A stretch of 64,000 bases of DNA, taken from contig CAVNZM010000001.1 of assembly GCA_963693365.1 (NCBI GenBank), positions 8,308,001 through 8,372,000 of the forward strand. Reading direction: 5' to 3'. The translations under genes were made by a program, and so were the position numbers. Positions 14,055-26,829 of this stretch are shown here, in pieces (positions within the stretch are counted from its first letter, which is position 1; every line of letters begins with the position of its first letter). The notes beneath the pieces were generated by a model, which was given only the letters and a program-made list of their open reading frames with translations, was not told where the DNA came from and ran no database searches. Source of the DNA: Amoebidium appalachense. Taxonomy: Eukaryota; Ichthyosporea.

Positions 14055-15930
14055 CCCCCCCCCCCCGCCCCCCCCTCCCCTTCACAAAAAAAAAAAACAA
14101 AAAAAAACACAGTAAGCAAAAAAGCTACTAGGCTATTCTAGAAACCCCAACGTCCCCATGCACAGGGAACGAGGAGTACAAGGGCAGGGATAAAAAGAGA
14201 TGTCCACCTTCGTAAGGAGACCTCTACCCCTCCTTGAAGTCAACACCCCGGGGCCCCCCTTCTCCCCCCCTCCCCCCCCCCTCCCCCTCCTCCACCCACC
14301 CCTCCCACCCCACCACCACCACCACCTCCTCCACCACCTCCACCACCAACACGCTGGCACCCACACACAAACACACAACATGCGATGTGCACAAAGGCAT
14401 GATGTACGCCCGAATACCACAATGAACCTGGTGTATAAAGTAGATGTGCTCTCTGCTGAAGAACGTACAATCTGACTGATGGTGCACTGACCAAGTAAGG
14501 AAAACCAACCGGGGGTGCTCCCTTCAACTTTGTGTTCGGACATTGTCCTCTCCAATATATATTGTGTGCAGGTGTGACAGGCCTGTGCGTCCGCTCGTCG
14601 TCTCAAAAACCTTCCCCCCCCCCCCCCCTTCCCCCCCCCCCTTACCCCCTCTCTCTCTCCCCCCCCCCCCCCCCCCCCCCCCCCCCCACCACACACACAC
14701 ACACAAAAAAAAAAGAATAGAGAGAGGAAAAAAAAGGAAAACATCACTCACACGCACATACGTACGCATGCACGCAGACATAACCAAACGGAGGTGAAAT
14801 GACGTCCATGAGCACAAGGAGTGAATTGGGACATGACCATGGCACTTGACGGCAATACTTCTCATGACATCCCTTTCGGAGGGGGAGGGGGGGGGGGGGG
14901 GAAGGGGGGGGGGGGGGGTAAAGGGGGAAGGGAGGGGGGAGGGGAGGGGAGGAAGTTACAACATAGCCGGGCTTGTTCAGCAACAGATCTGGGCAACCAG
15001 AAGACACTCTGCATTCAAGAGCATATGGCCAATGCAAGTGCATTCATCCCACCTATCAAAGAGGTGAGGTAAAGCAGATGCAGTGGTGTGGGTGGTTGCC
15101 CAGGCTGAGTTGGTGGTGAGCAAGCAACGTCAGGTATAAGGGTTTCAGAGGGTGATTGCGGGAAAAGTGTTAAGTATAATAGCAGGCAAAAAGTCTTAGA
15201 TTTGAACAGATTCTGATTGTCAGTTAGGTGGTCCAATGCATTAGGCACATAGGGACGAATTGTAGCCGTGGTGGGCTTGGTGGTGATGATGGGGGGGGGG
15301 GGGGGGGGGGGGGGTGAGCCTAAGCGATGGCAGGGAAGGTTTGGTGGTGTGAATTCGAACACGTAGCACTAAAAAGGAAAGAAGTAAAGGTGAGGGCGGG
15401 GGCAGGGGCGGGGCGGGCGTTGGGGGGGGGGGGGGGGGGGGGGGATTTGGGGGTGGGGCGGGAGGGGGGAGGGGGGGAGGGAGGGGGGATGGGTGCTTTA
15501 CTGAATATACTTTGAGTGGATTGTTTGTTTTTGGGTTGAACACTCGTCGATGTACGTGTGCACCTTTAAAAAAAAAAAACGGTTTCGACCTCAGCATCAT
15601 CCCCCCCCCCCCCCCCCCCCTCCCCCCTCTCCGTAGAACGTGACATTGTGCAGGCATGTACAGCCCGTCGTCACATTGCGCCTCCCTCCCTCCCTTCCCC
15701 TCCCCCCCCCCCCCCCCCCCCCCCCCCCGTCTTACCCTCCCCCCCTGGGGAAAAAAAAATTAAAAAAAAATAAAAAATAAAAAGGCCGTCGTGGCAAAAA
15801 TATATGGCAAAGGCGAAGAGAATGAGTGATGATGACGAAATTTGTTGATGGTTATTATGACGTGTGAGCGCGTACACACAACACACACAAACACAAACAC
15901 ACACACACGCACACATCCCGTGACAAACAA
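14055..15930. other. Repeat-rich intergenic DNA, no gene seen
   Basis: Contains C-runs (14607-14622, 14661-14687, 15601-15620, 15703-15728), G-runs (14889-14917, 15291-15314, 15422-15444) and normal-complexity patches (14360-14590, 14950-15250). I tested these patches as exons on both strands without finding a family signature or consistent splice sites. Confidence 0.4.
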
Positions 15931-15938
15931 ACTCTACA

Positions 15939-16016
<78 letters not shown>

Positions 16017-16039
16017 TCATATTGGTAAACACACACACA

Positions 16040-16080
<41 letters not shown>
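15939..16080 (+). repeat. (CA)n microsatellite with internal unit
   Basis: Two CA arrays separated by CTGTCATATTGGTAA (about 16014-16028), a copy of the tip of the adjoining family D arm that begins at 16081. The tip is therefore tandemly repeated with CA arrays between. Confidence 0.9.
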
Positions 16081-16082
<2 letters not shown>

Positions 16083-16227
16083 TCATATTGGTAAGGAATC
16101 TGGGTTTGCAAGGGCCGGGGAAAACAATCGTACTCTTCCTGTCGGACTGCACTTTTCTTTCTCCACCTGTTTTTTAGTCATGTGCTGAAATGCACAACCT
16201 TTATTTGATAAACCCAAGTAATCGTTT
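16081..16227 (-). repeat. Right arm of outer inverted repeat (family D)
   Basis: Pairs with 11583-11729 in inverted orientation; about 4.35 kb lies between the arms. Confidence 0.9.
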
Positions 16228-16330
16228 TTTTTTGTTAGTTAAGTTAACCCACCCACCCACCCATACCCCCACCCCACCCCAACCTACCCCCCCCATTTCA
16301 CCCCCATTTTTCTCTGGAAGTTCGATTGCC

Positions 16331-16331
16331 T

Positions 16332-16362
<31 letters not shown>

Positions 16363-16372
16363 TCCCCTCCCC

Positions 16373-16427
<55 letters not shown>
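16331..16427 (+). repeat. Long C-runs
   Basis: C-run at 16332-16360, a C/T patch, then 54 consecutive C at 16374-16427, followed by CA-rich sequence. Confidence 0.95.
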
Positions 16428-16557
16428 ACAAACAATACACACACACAATTTTCACCGGGTCATAATGATTGCCTGTAGTCAATATGCCCTAGGCCCTCTT
16501 AGCAAAATAAGGCATCAACTTACGTTGCTCATAATATCGATGAACAATTGCTCATGA

Positions 16558-16856
16558 ATGGGGCTGCACCCAGTGTTTTAGAACCAATTGTTTAATTCAG
16601 CCCGAGTCTAGTTGAGACCCAATCCCACAATCACAACACAAACATTGTTTTGAGGAGACCTTGCAAGCTGAGATTGTACCAACCGGGCGGCCATCCAAAT
16701 CGAACGCTCGATTGTACAGTGCCTCAATGATACTTTCATGAGGCATACTGGCCAATTCAAGTTCCGACAGTCATTGGGTCACCCACAAATTTGGCTGAAG
16801 GCATGCTACCTCACCAACCCATCACTACGGCCCAGACTGAGCCTCCCCCCCCCCCC
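16558..16856 (+). repeat. Dispersed repeat family B, copy 2, C-run at right end
   Basis: Partner of 7737-8054. The internal inverted repeat is kept although its sequence has drifted (AATCGAACGCTCGATT here). A C-run begins near 16844. Confidence 0.7.
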
Positions 16857-17049
16857 CTCCCTGCCCCCTGCCCCCCCCCCCCCCCCCCCCCCCCTCCCCC
16901 CCCCCTCCCACTCTTCTCGGGAGCCACATTATTCCGTACGACGAACCCTCCCTCGCTCTCTCGCATCCGATTGGACAAAACACGATCCGATGACGTAAAA
17001 TCAGGGGGGGACGGTTCGATCCCCGGGCGACATCCTCTAGCGGGGGGTT

Positions 17050-18212
17050 GGAGGGGCGGCGGCCCCCCCATTTAGGGCCCAGACACACATAGGGTTTTGG
17101 TTATTGGGTTTATGTTTTTATTTTGGTATTTAGTTATCAAATACTGTTTTTTTAGCTGCTTATGTGGGCGATCTCCCTATACCTAGGGGGCTTCATCGTA
17201 CGGACTTACCTCCCCGGGAGGTCCACCCCTCTGCCCTCGGACATCTCCCACCGATTTTCCATACACGGAATCTGCATTTGTCAATTTAACAATTGCCCTT
17301 CTGACCTCCCTCACCTCGTCACACCCCTGTTACCCCCCTCCCCCCCCCCCCCCCCCAAAGAAAATGCCTTGCGTACGGATCTGCATATACCATTATTATA
17401 GTAATACTCTATTCACCAAGCTCCCTCTATCAACAAGTTCCACTCCTGGACAGCTCCCTCCCCTCCCCTCACTCCCCCAAGCCCCCCTCCCCCCTCCCCC
17501 CAACCAGAAACGCGTTGTGCATACACACACATCTGGCCCACCTACACACAAACACACCGTCACACACACGTCTGGTTGTGTGTACGCACACTCCTGCATG
17601 TGTAGTTTCGCCAACAGTTTATCTGGGTCCACAATGAATACATGTTCAAGTCTACATACACATATTTGTCACCGTGGGTGCACGCACATCATGTGCCTAT
17701 GCCTGTGTGTGTGTGTGTGTGTTACATGTGCTTGTGTGGGTGTACTTCATACTTGGATTTTATTGGGTTGGGCACTATACGTTATGCGGGGGGCCTCAAA
17801 TTCATTAGCGCTAACATATCATACGCCAATGACACATTGCAGTTGAATACTGTTCAAACACACACAGTCACTGCGCTAACAGTACATGGTTTACTCTATA
17901 GCATGTGTGCTCTCACAAGACGATATAACAGCCAGTTTAAGTCTAGATTTACATATACTATTATACATGCTAATGTACACGTGATACATGCCATATGCCA
18001 GAGAAGGAGGGTAGGCAGGGATAAGCCTTTCTCCCCATGGCCCTCCTGCAATCTCAATCAATACTGGAACGAAATAGGGACACACTACCCCGCACTCTCT
18101 TTTCTCCAGAAGAATGAAAAAAAAACAAAAAAAAAACACACGTGCATTCGTCATTTTCGGCATGTGCGCAAGTGCCAGCCTTGCGGCATGGTGCGTGTCA
18201 ACTTTTCCCGCG
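17050..18212. other. 3' flank of prenylcysteine oxidase gene, no gene seen
   Basis: Mixed-complexity DNA with short CA/TG patches. AATAAA on the minus strand near 17758 is a possible poly(A) signal for the gene ending at 18213, although 450 bases away. No other coding signal. Confidence 0.35.
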
Positions 18213-18545
18213 CTACTGTGCCAGTGTCGTTTTCTGTACGTGCGCACGTGCCAGCCTAACCACGTGATTTGCGGCCACTGCCATACATTCCATACACGAC
18301 ATTGCACTCTCATAGCCGCTGGAGTAGAAAATCCCTGGGGAGAGAACGAAAGGAGCGAATTCCGGGTTGGGGACAAGGGCCGGGAAGGCGTGGGTCCACA
18401 CGTGCCTCCTTACCATGTCTGTGTGCGTGAAGATCCTGCAGGTGGGTGGTGATTTTTGCATAGGAATTAGTATGCTTTTATATATATATATATATATGTA
18501 TTAATATTTAGTGTGTCTGTTTGTACATGTAACGTGTGTGTGTTT

Positions 18546-18620
<75 letters not shown>

Positions 18621-20099
18621 ACATGTGCGCGTGCTTGTGCATGCGCGCGCGCATGTGTTTGTGTGGGTGCGAGTGTCTTGCTTACATGTGTGTCTGTGTG
18701 CTGAGCACATGTGTGCTTGTGTGTGCGCAACTTTCCATTAGCATATGTGTGCATGTGTGTACGTTTTCTCATCATAATACATTCCCCTTGCACGTCATTT
18801 TGTTCCACCACCCACCTGTTTAAGGTGGAATCCTCCAAAGCCTCGAGGGAGAAGATCTTATACACGGGCCCCAACGTCTTGCCGTAGCCCCCCATGCCCA
18901 CTGATAAGAACGGCTGGGTGCCAGCCGCAGTTAAAATCGTTGCGGGAACCTGTGCAGATGCGTTTGAGTCACTAAGCAACATCCCCTCCTGCTCCCCCCC
19001 CCCCCATACACACACGCACATACACATACACAGGTCCGTCCCCCCAATCCACAACCACACCCGCACACCTCTCCCTCACTATACTACCACCAAACAAAGA
19101 CACACACACGCCCCTACACACAAAGGCACACACACACACATACAAGGGTCCTTTTCTCTGTACTATCACCAAGAAAAGACATGCACACATCTCTCCCTCC
19201 GTTCTCTTAACCAAAACACATGCACACCACACCACTCTCTATCTACGACCACAACACACAAAACATAACATCTCTCTCCCTACACCAACCCACCTAAAGC
19301 ACCCGTGCACACATGCAGGTACACACATCTCTATGTGTGCTGCCACAAAAATACCCATGGCCACACATTCGCACACATACACACCTCTCTCTCACTACCC
19401 ACCACTGAAAAAACACGCATACAACACACATTCACTTCTCTCCCTACCCTACGACCAAAAACACACGCGCACACACACACACACGTACACGCACCTGTCC
19501 CCACACTGCACCAAACCCACAGACACATTTGCCCTCTCGTAGCCAAAAAGAGGAACCAGCATCACATATAGACAATGACGTCATACACGGGCTTGCATGG
19601 TTAAAAAGACTTGCACACCAGGGGTAGCAAATTTGTATATTGTGTGTTTTGTGTGCCTTTTACTCTATTACTTTGCCATGTTTTTTATTTTCTCTTTTTC
19701 TTTCTTTCTTTCTTTCTTTTTTTTTTTGGGGGGGGGAGGGCAAACACCTGTTCAATGGACTTTTTGCCGAAGTATGTTGGGTCCATGGTGCCCTGCACTA
19801 GCGTCACATGGATGGTCTGCAGCAGACCAATCAGAAAGAGGCATGCAACCTCAGAACCAATCAGCACTCACCATGCCACCCCGAAGCACCAATCAACGCT
19901 CAGCATTTTCTACATAGCATCCGCAATCAGCCGGAAATTATCACGCACAGATTAACCGACGACACACACACTCACGCTTCAGCACACACATTCACACACA
20001 TACACATTCATACTCGCCCACCCACCCTGCAGCCTCCCGTTGGTCCGGCCGCCCCCACACGCACACGAACACACAATCATATGCACGTGCGCACCCACA

Positions 20100-20137
<38 letters not shown>

Positions 20138-20463
20138 CTCTCTCTCTCTCTCACTCACCGCAACTTATTCACCGACCGACCCATGCTCACCCAATCATGC
20201 ACCCACCTACTTACTCCCCTGCCTGCCACCCTCCTAAATCCCCCCCCCTCCCCCCTCCCTCCCTCCCTCCCTCCCCCCTCTCTCCCATCCCCCAAGCACC
20301 CACCCACCGACCCACCCACCCACCATATACTTCCTGTGCTCCAGAGATACATTCATTGGCTGCAACTTCATCCCCGCCACCTCCAAAGGGGCAGCAATCA
20401 CCACCGCATCAAATCCCTCCCCCCCAGTACCATCAGACCCTGCAACCCCCCTGATTTAGTCCT

Positions 20464-20498
<35 letters not shown>

Positions 20499-20736
20499 AC
20501 CCTTCTTCCCCCTCCCTGCCACCTCTCCCTCTTCATCTTCCCTCCCCATCACACCCCTCCCTCCCTCCCCACCCCGCTCCTCCACCCTCCCTGCCCCCCC
20601 CCCCCCCCCCCCCCCCCCTCCCTCCCATTGAGCCCTCTTCCGCCTGGTAACCCCCCACCCTGGAAAAATCAGCTCACACATAAACATTATGTATATCAAC
20701 ACCAAGGCACGTACAAGCATGCAGCATGCACAAGGA

Positions 20737-20779
<43 letters not shown>

Positions 20780-20973
20780 CCACGCCACCTGCCTCCTAAC
20801 CAACCCACCTACCCACCCAGGACCACCCTCTCCCACCTACCAACTTCCCTCTTCCCCCTCCTCCTCCCCAAACACACATATACCTATCTCCCCAATACCC
20901 TGCCCCCTCCCCCCCCACCCCCCATCGCACACATACAACCACCTTCAAAGGCCACACACATTCCCCCCCCACG

Positions 20974-21004
<31 letters not shown>

Positions 21005-21827
21005 CCTCCCCCTCCTCCCCCCCCCCCCTCCCCTCGCCCCCCCCACACACACACCTTCATAAGCCACGCACTGCCTGCTGCTATCCCCCCCACACGGTGC
21101 CACCGCCGTAACTTTTGTCCCCGTCCTTATCGTGGCCCCACTTGTCTCGGCTAGAGTTTCCACCACACGCTGGTTACCCTCCACAACTATCATATATGGT
21201 GAGAGAGAGAGAGGGAGGGAGAGGAGAGAGGGACGGAGGGAGGCAGGGAGGGAGGGAGGGAGGGAGGGAGGGAGGGAGAGTGTGCGTATGTGTCTGTGTG
21301 TGTGTGTGCACGTGTGTATGTGTGTGTCTGTGTGTGTGTGGACCACACAACGTGCACACCACGTCAACAGAGTGCACCCGAAGCCCTCCCCATACACACA
21401 TCAATGAAACATGCGGATTCGCTCATAGGCATACCTACAAACACACCCAATAGTTTCGTTTTCACACAAAGAATAACTGGACCAAATCAGCTTACATGAC
21501 CGGTTTAAGCTACACGTAAGAAACGTATCGATACAGTAACACATCTGGGAAGATGAGATGACCATCAATCACAAAATAACCGAAAAAAAAAAACCATCAA
21601 GAGATTATTCTTTTCCCTCCCTCCATTATTCACGTATCATGTTGAGCTATAGGATTTTGATGCACTGTATACAAACCGAAAGAAGTGAGGAGGGGATGGT
21701 ATTGGAGAGGGGGAAGAACAAGAAGGGGGCAGGAGAGGGCGGGGGGGGGGGGGGGGGGGGGGGGAAGAAAGCATACAGAGTACGAATCAATGACGCACGA
21801 TGAGCCACACCATGCAGAGTTAGTTCG

Positions 21828-21866
<39 letters not shown>

Positions 21867-22805
21867 AACCCCAAAAATAAAAATATAAATAAATAAACAA
21901 ACAAATAAATAAAAGTAAATAGAAAAAGTCGTAACAACAACAACAACAACAGCAGCAGCAGCAACAACAACAACAACTGCAACAAGAACAAAAATAGTAA
22001 TAATGAAGACGGAGGAAAGAAAGGGAGGGAAGGAAGGAAGGGAGGGGGGAGGGGGGAGGGGGAGGGGGCTGAGAGGGGATATATACCGGAGAAGACCTGA
22101 TCGTCACTACCGACCATAGCGATGGCATAGCCAAGGGTATGCATGGCTGATAGCTCCTGCCCGTAGTTGCACCGTGCTGCACACACACATGTTAATGCAC
22201 ACACACAGACACATACCTTAGCACACACACACACACACACACAGGCACACACACATACACGCATTATACACATACACACACACACGCGTGTGCGCGCGCG
22301 CACACACACACACACGCACACATGCGTACACACACACACATACACGCACACACACATGTACACAAAGACACACACACACACACATGTACACACAGACACG
22401 CATGCAAACACACGCATGCACACACACACATACACAAAAAAACGATCGCGCGACACACACAATGGGAAATGAAAGCACGAAGGTACACACACACACACAC
22501 ACACAAACACACACGCACGGGGATGCATCAAACATACACACAGAGGCACACGGGCAGAGACACAACACACACACATACACACCAACCCATGACCATATCA
22601 GCATCCATCTCCCCCCCCCCCCCCCCCCCCGGCCCCTTCTGGGGTTACCCACTTGCCCCAGAGAGCAACTCTCTCTGCAGTCTCTCTCCAACGCCACTCT
22701 TCTGCACATACTCATTTGCTGTCTCCTTGCACAGATCATACAGCCCTGCACCACCTACATGTTAGCAAGCTACCCCCCCCCCCCCCCTCCCCCCCCCCCT
22801 CTTGC

Positions 22806-22858
<53 letters not shown>

Positions 22859-23283
22859 CACCACCACCACCACCACCACCGCCGCCGCCGCCGCCGCCAC
22901 GTTTAGGGGAAAAAAAAAAAAAAAAGAAAGAAACGAAAGAAAGACCCCCCCCCCCCCCCCCCCACCCCACACACACACCACCACTTCCACAATAAGGACA
23001 TCAGCCACAATGCCGGCAGTTAAGTTCGGAGGGACCAGAACGAAGGGCTCTAAAGTCCATAAATACTTCCACAAAAAAAAAAAAAAAAGAAAAAAAAAGA
23101 GAAGAAAAATGAAAAAAATACCCCCCCCCCCCCCCCCCCCCCCCCCAAACGGCACACAGACAACATCAATACCGCAATTCCTTCCATTTCTTCTACCCGG
23201 ATGCATACAAGACGGTCGGGGTTGTACCCACCCAGTTCTTTCAGTAGGGCATCGATGGTAGGGTGCTTGGTTTCCGTCGTGTA

Positions 23284-23321
<38 letters not shown>

Positions 23322-23745
23322 TATGTGTGTGTGTGTGTGTGTATGAGTGAATGTGTGTGAGTGCATGCGGGTGTGCCTGCGTGTCTGCGTGAGTGCGCGC
23401 ATGTGCGGAAATATGTGTGCGCGTGTAGGGGTAGGGGAATGGGTGGATAAGTGAGCTGAATACCTGTGCAAACATTTTGCATGTATTTGTGTGAAGTGAA
23501 GTAGGGACGTATGTGTTGCTTATCCCCCCCCCCCCCCCCCCTCCCCCCCCCCCCCCCCTCCCCCCCCCCCCCCCCCCCCCCCCGCGCCCCGCCCTGGGTT
23601 CTTTCCTGATCCCACCCATTTCTTGAAGTGTCTCCCTTTGTGAATGAGCCTGGGGAAAGGGGGGAGGGGGTGAGGGGGGAGGGCAAAGGGGAAAGTGATG
23701 TATGAATTAGGTGGTGGAAGTTCATAGATAAACAAATAAAAAAGG

Positions 23746-23782
<37 letters not shown>

Positions 23783-25310
23783 AAGTACAACAATCTGCAC
23801 AATACGCATCTCGCTAAATTCAGCCGCTGTGTTCGGGAGGAGGAGGAGGGGGGGGTTTGAATGCGGAACACAGTACGAAGTACGCATACACGATGAGAAG
23901 CATGGTGCAGGACACATGCAAAGGCAAACATTCAACTATGCAGCATCAGCCATGCGCACAGTATGCGTCATAAGCAGAGCCCATCCTCAGGGAGGGCCCA
24001 AGTAAGAGGAGGAGGGGGGGGGGGGGGGTTTGAATGCGTCAAAAAGTACGAAGTACACAAGAACAAACGGATAACACGATGCAGAATGCAAGCCATACAT
24101 AAAGAGTATGCATAATAAGCGGGGGGGGGGGGGGGGGGGGGGGGAGTTATGTGTGCATCAGTGGTTGCAGTTTAGAAAAAATAGATTAAAATGAAACGGA
24201 TAAAAAGTAAATAAAATAAATAAAACAAAATAAACGCACAAGTCCAACACTATACACAATACACACCTTTCCAAATTTAGCCGCTGTGTCCTGTGCAGCC
24301 CTGCTGACGTGTATCAGGTCAGTGCCGTAGCGCCACAGAAGCTTTGCTGACGTCACCCACCCGTACTGCAAACAGTGATTAGTGTGCGCAAAAAGTAAAT
24401 GTCGTCACAGTGACGTCAAAAGCTGACCTCATGAGTGGCTCACAGCCAGTTAAGGCTGATAAAATCGTGTGTACTGATTGGTTTTTACCATATATGATAT
24501 GTCCGTTTCTGGGAAATCGACATGTAAGGAGATTTCGATGGATACCATTGATAAATGCCGACTTAGCCGATAAGCAAATGTCCACGTTTCGTGTTATTCG
24601 TGTTCTTAGAGAATGGGGGACAGAGGGAGGAGGAAGAGGAGAGGGAGGGAGTGCAAGGGGGAGACGGGGGAGAGGGGGAAGGGAGAGTGGGAGGGGACGG
24701 GCATGGGGGAGGAGCGTGAGGAGGAAAGGGCGTGGTTTTGTGTGTATGTGTATATGTTTCTGTCTGCGATAAGTGTGTGTGAGTGCATGCATGTTCAAAC
24801 AAGAGAGAGTTGTGGGCATACAGCTGTGTGTGTGTGTGCCCGTGTACCCACACACATAGAAGTGAACATATATGCGCATGTGCGTGCACACACCAGATTA
24901 TTTTGGACGTGTGCACATAAGTTTCGGGGGACACACTGCCAAGGTGTGCACACATGCCCACATGCACGTGCTTGTATGCGTTCACACACACACACACACA
25001 CACACGCACGCACACACCCACCCCCACCCACCCCCACCCGCCCGCCCACCCCCCCATCCATCTCCCCCCCCCCCCAAACACACACACACACATCGCATCA
25101 CGCACACCTTTGAACCCGTAAACAGCAACTCCTTTCCATCCCATATCCCCACTGATGACTGTTTTGCCTTCGGGTCATCTGGTCCGTGGTGGCTTTGGTT
25201 GTGGAATCCAAGATCACGTGTGAAGTTGGCCATGTGCTGGTTGAGCTGGTGTGTGTGTGTGTAAGTGTGTGTGTGTGTGTGTGTGTGTGCATGTACGTGT
25301 GGGCGGGGGA

Positions 25311-25373
<63 letters not shown>

Positions 25374-25718
25374 GGGTGGGAGGCGGATGAGTGTGTGCGG
25401 GGGGGCGCGGGGGGGTGGAGGGGGGAGGGGGGAGGTATGTGGATAATAGGTGTGTGTGTGTGCATGTGTGTGCATGCGTGGGTGGTTGGGGTGGGTGGGT
25501 GGGCGTTGGTGTGGGTATTTGGGGGGGGGGGGGGGGGGGTAGTAACGAGCACGCTTGTCCAATGTCTCAAATCATATAACCCCAACCTCCCCCCCCCCGC
25601 GCCGGGGTTCCCCATACAAGTCACTCCCCTTCTTCCTCCCCGTCTGCATTAGACCCCACATCTGTGCCCCCCCCCCCCCCCCCCCCCCGGCGCCGCCGCC
25701 GGACTCTCCCCCCGAAAA

Positions 25719-25771
<53 letters not shown>

Positions 25772-26791
25772 GCCTTCCACCTAAGCCCAAGCCCATCCTT
25801 TATTCTTAACACAGGCCCCCCCCCCCCTCCCCCCCGCCTTAACCACCTCGATGTTCTCGACCTATCAGCACACACATGCTTCACCTTCCATATAGGGAAG
25901 ATAATCACAACTCACCTGGTGGTATATTGAAGCACCCAGCTCAATCTTAACCCCATCCACCTCAGTGTGCTGAATACGTCCCCCCAGCTTTGTGTCTTTT
26001 TCAAACAAAGTCACCCTTACACCCTGCAACAACCCGCCACGAATCAACAATTCTCCTCTCTACCGGCAGCCCCTTCACTTCCTGCCCCCCCCCCCCCCCC
26101 CCCCTCCCCCTCCTCCTCCCCCCTCCCCCCCCCCCCCCCCCCGCCCCGCCGCCCTTCCTTGCACCTAAGCACCCCTCACTACGCTTATGAAACACATCAT
26201 CAGATGTGGAGGTTTGTGTCATCACCTTCACGAATATCTTTCCCGCTGTATCCTCCTCCACCCATTCCCCGGGGTTGTAATCCGTTGGACTAAAATAGAA
26301 ATGCACATAAACACAAACGACCTTGAGCACCCACCCACTCGAAAACTCACTGGTGCTTCATTTACTGCTTTCATCCAAATTCACGACCTCCTATTTCTTC
26401 CTTTCTGTGTTTTACCCCCCCCCCCCCCCCCCCCCCGGCTCTCCACCTTCCTACCCCTCCCCCCCCCCAACAAAAAAAAAACCGGACACCTATCTGCCAC
26501 CTCCACCACCTCTGCTCCTATCCCCCCCCCCCCCCCCCCCCCCCCCGTTTTTTTTTTTTTTTTCCCCTTTTCTTTTTCACTCCCACCCACGTTCCACAAC
26601 CCATCCTCACTCACCCTCTCCTCTCCAACACACACCACCACACACCTGTTTGCAACCGTTTTTTCCCTCCACCTCCCCCATTTCCCGTGCCAGGAAGTGT
26701 GCAACTGACACCCCGCCTATGCCTCCACCCACAACGGCCACGGACGGGCCTGGCTGGCACTCATTCTCACTGCTCATCCTCCACGTTAGTG

Positions 26792-26829
<38 letters not shown>

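Noticed and set aside
13782-15362. Several 60-115 codon minus-strand frames considered as further 3' exons of the PCYOX1 gene
   Set aside because: The PCYOX1 reading frame already ends with the family's C-terminal block and a stop at 18213, and these frames show no matching motif.
17000-17040. GGTTCGATCCCCGG, resembling the B box / T-arm of a tRNA
   Set aside because: The flanking bases do not form a five-pair T stem and no acceptor, D or anticodon arm can be placed. Possibly a chance match or the relic of a tRNA-derived repeat.
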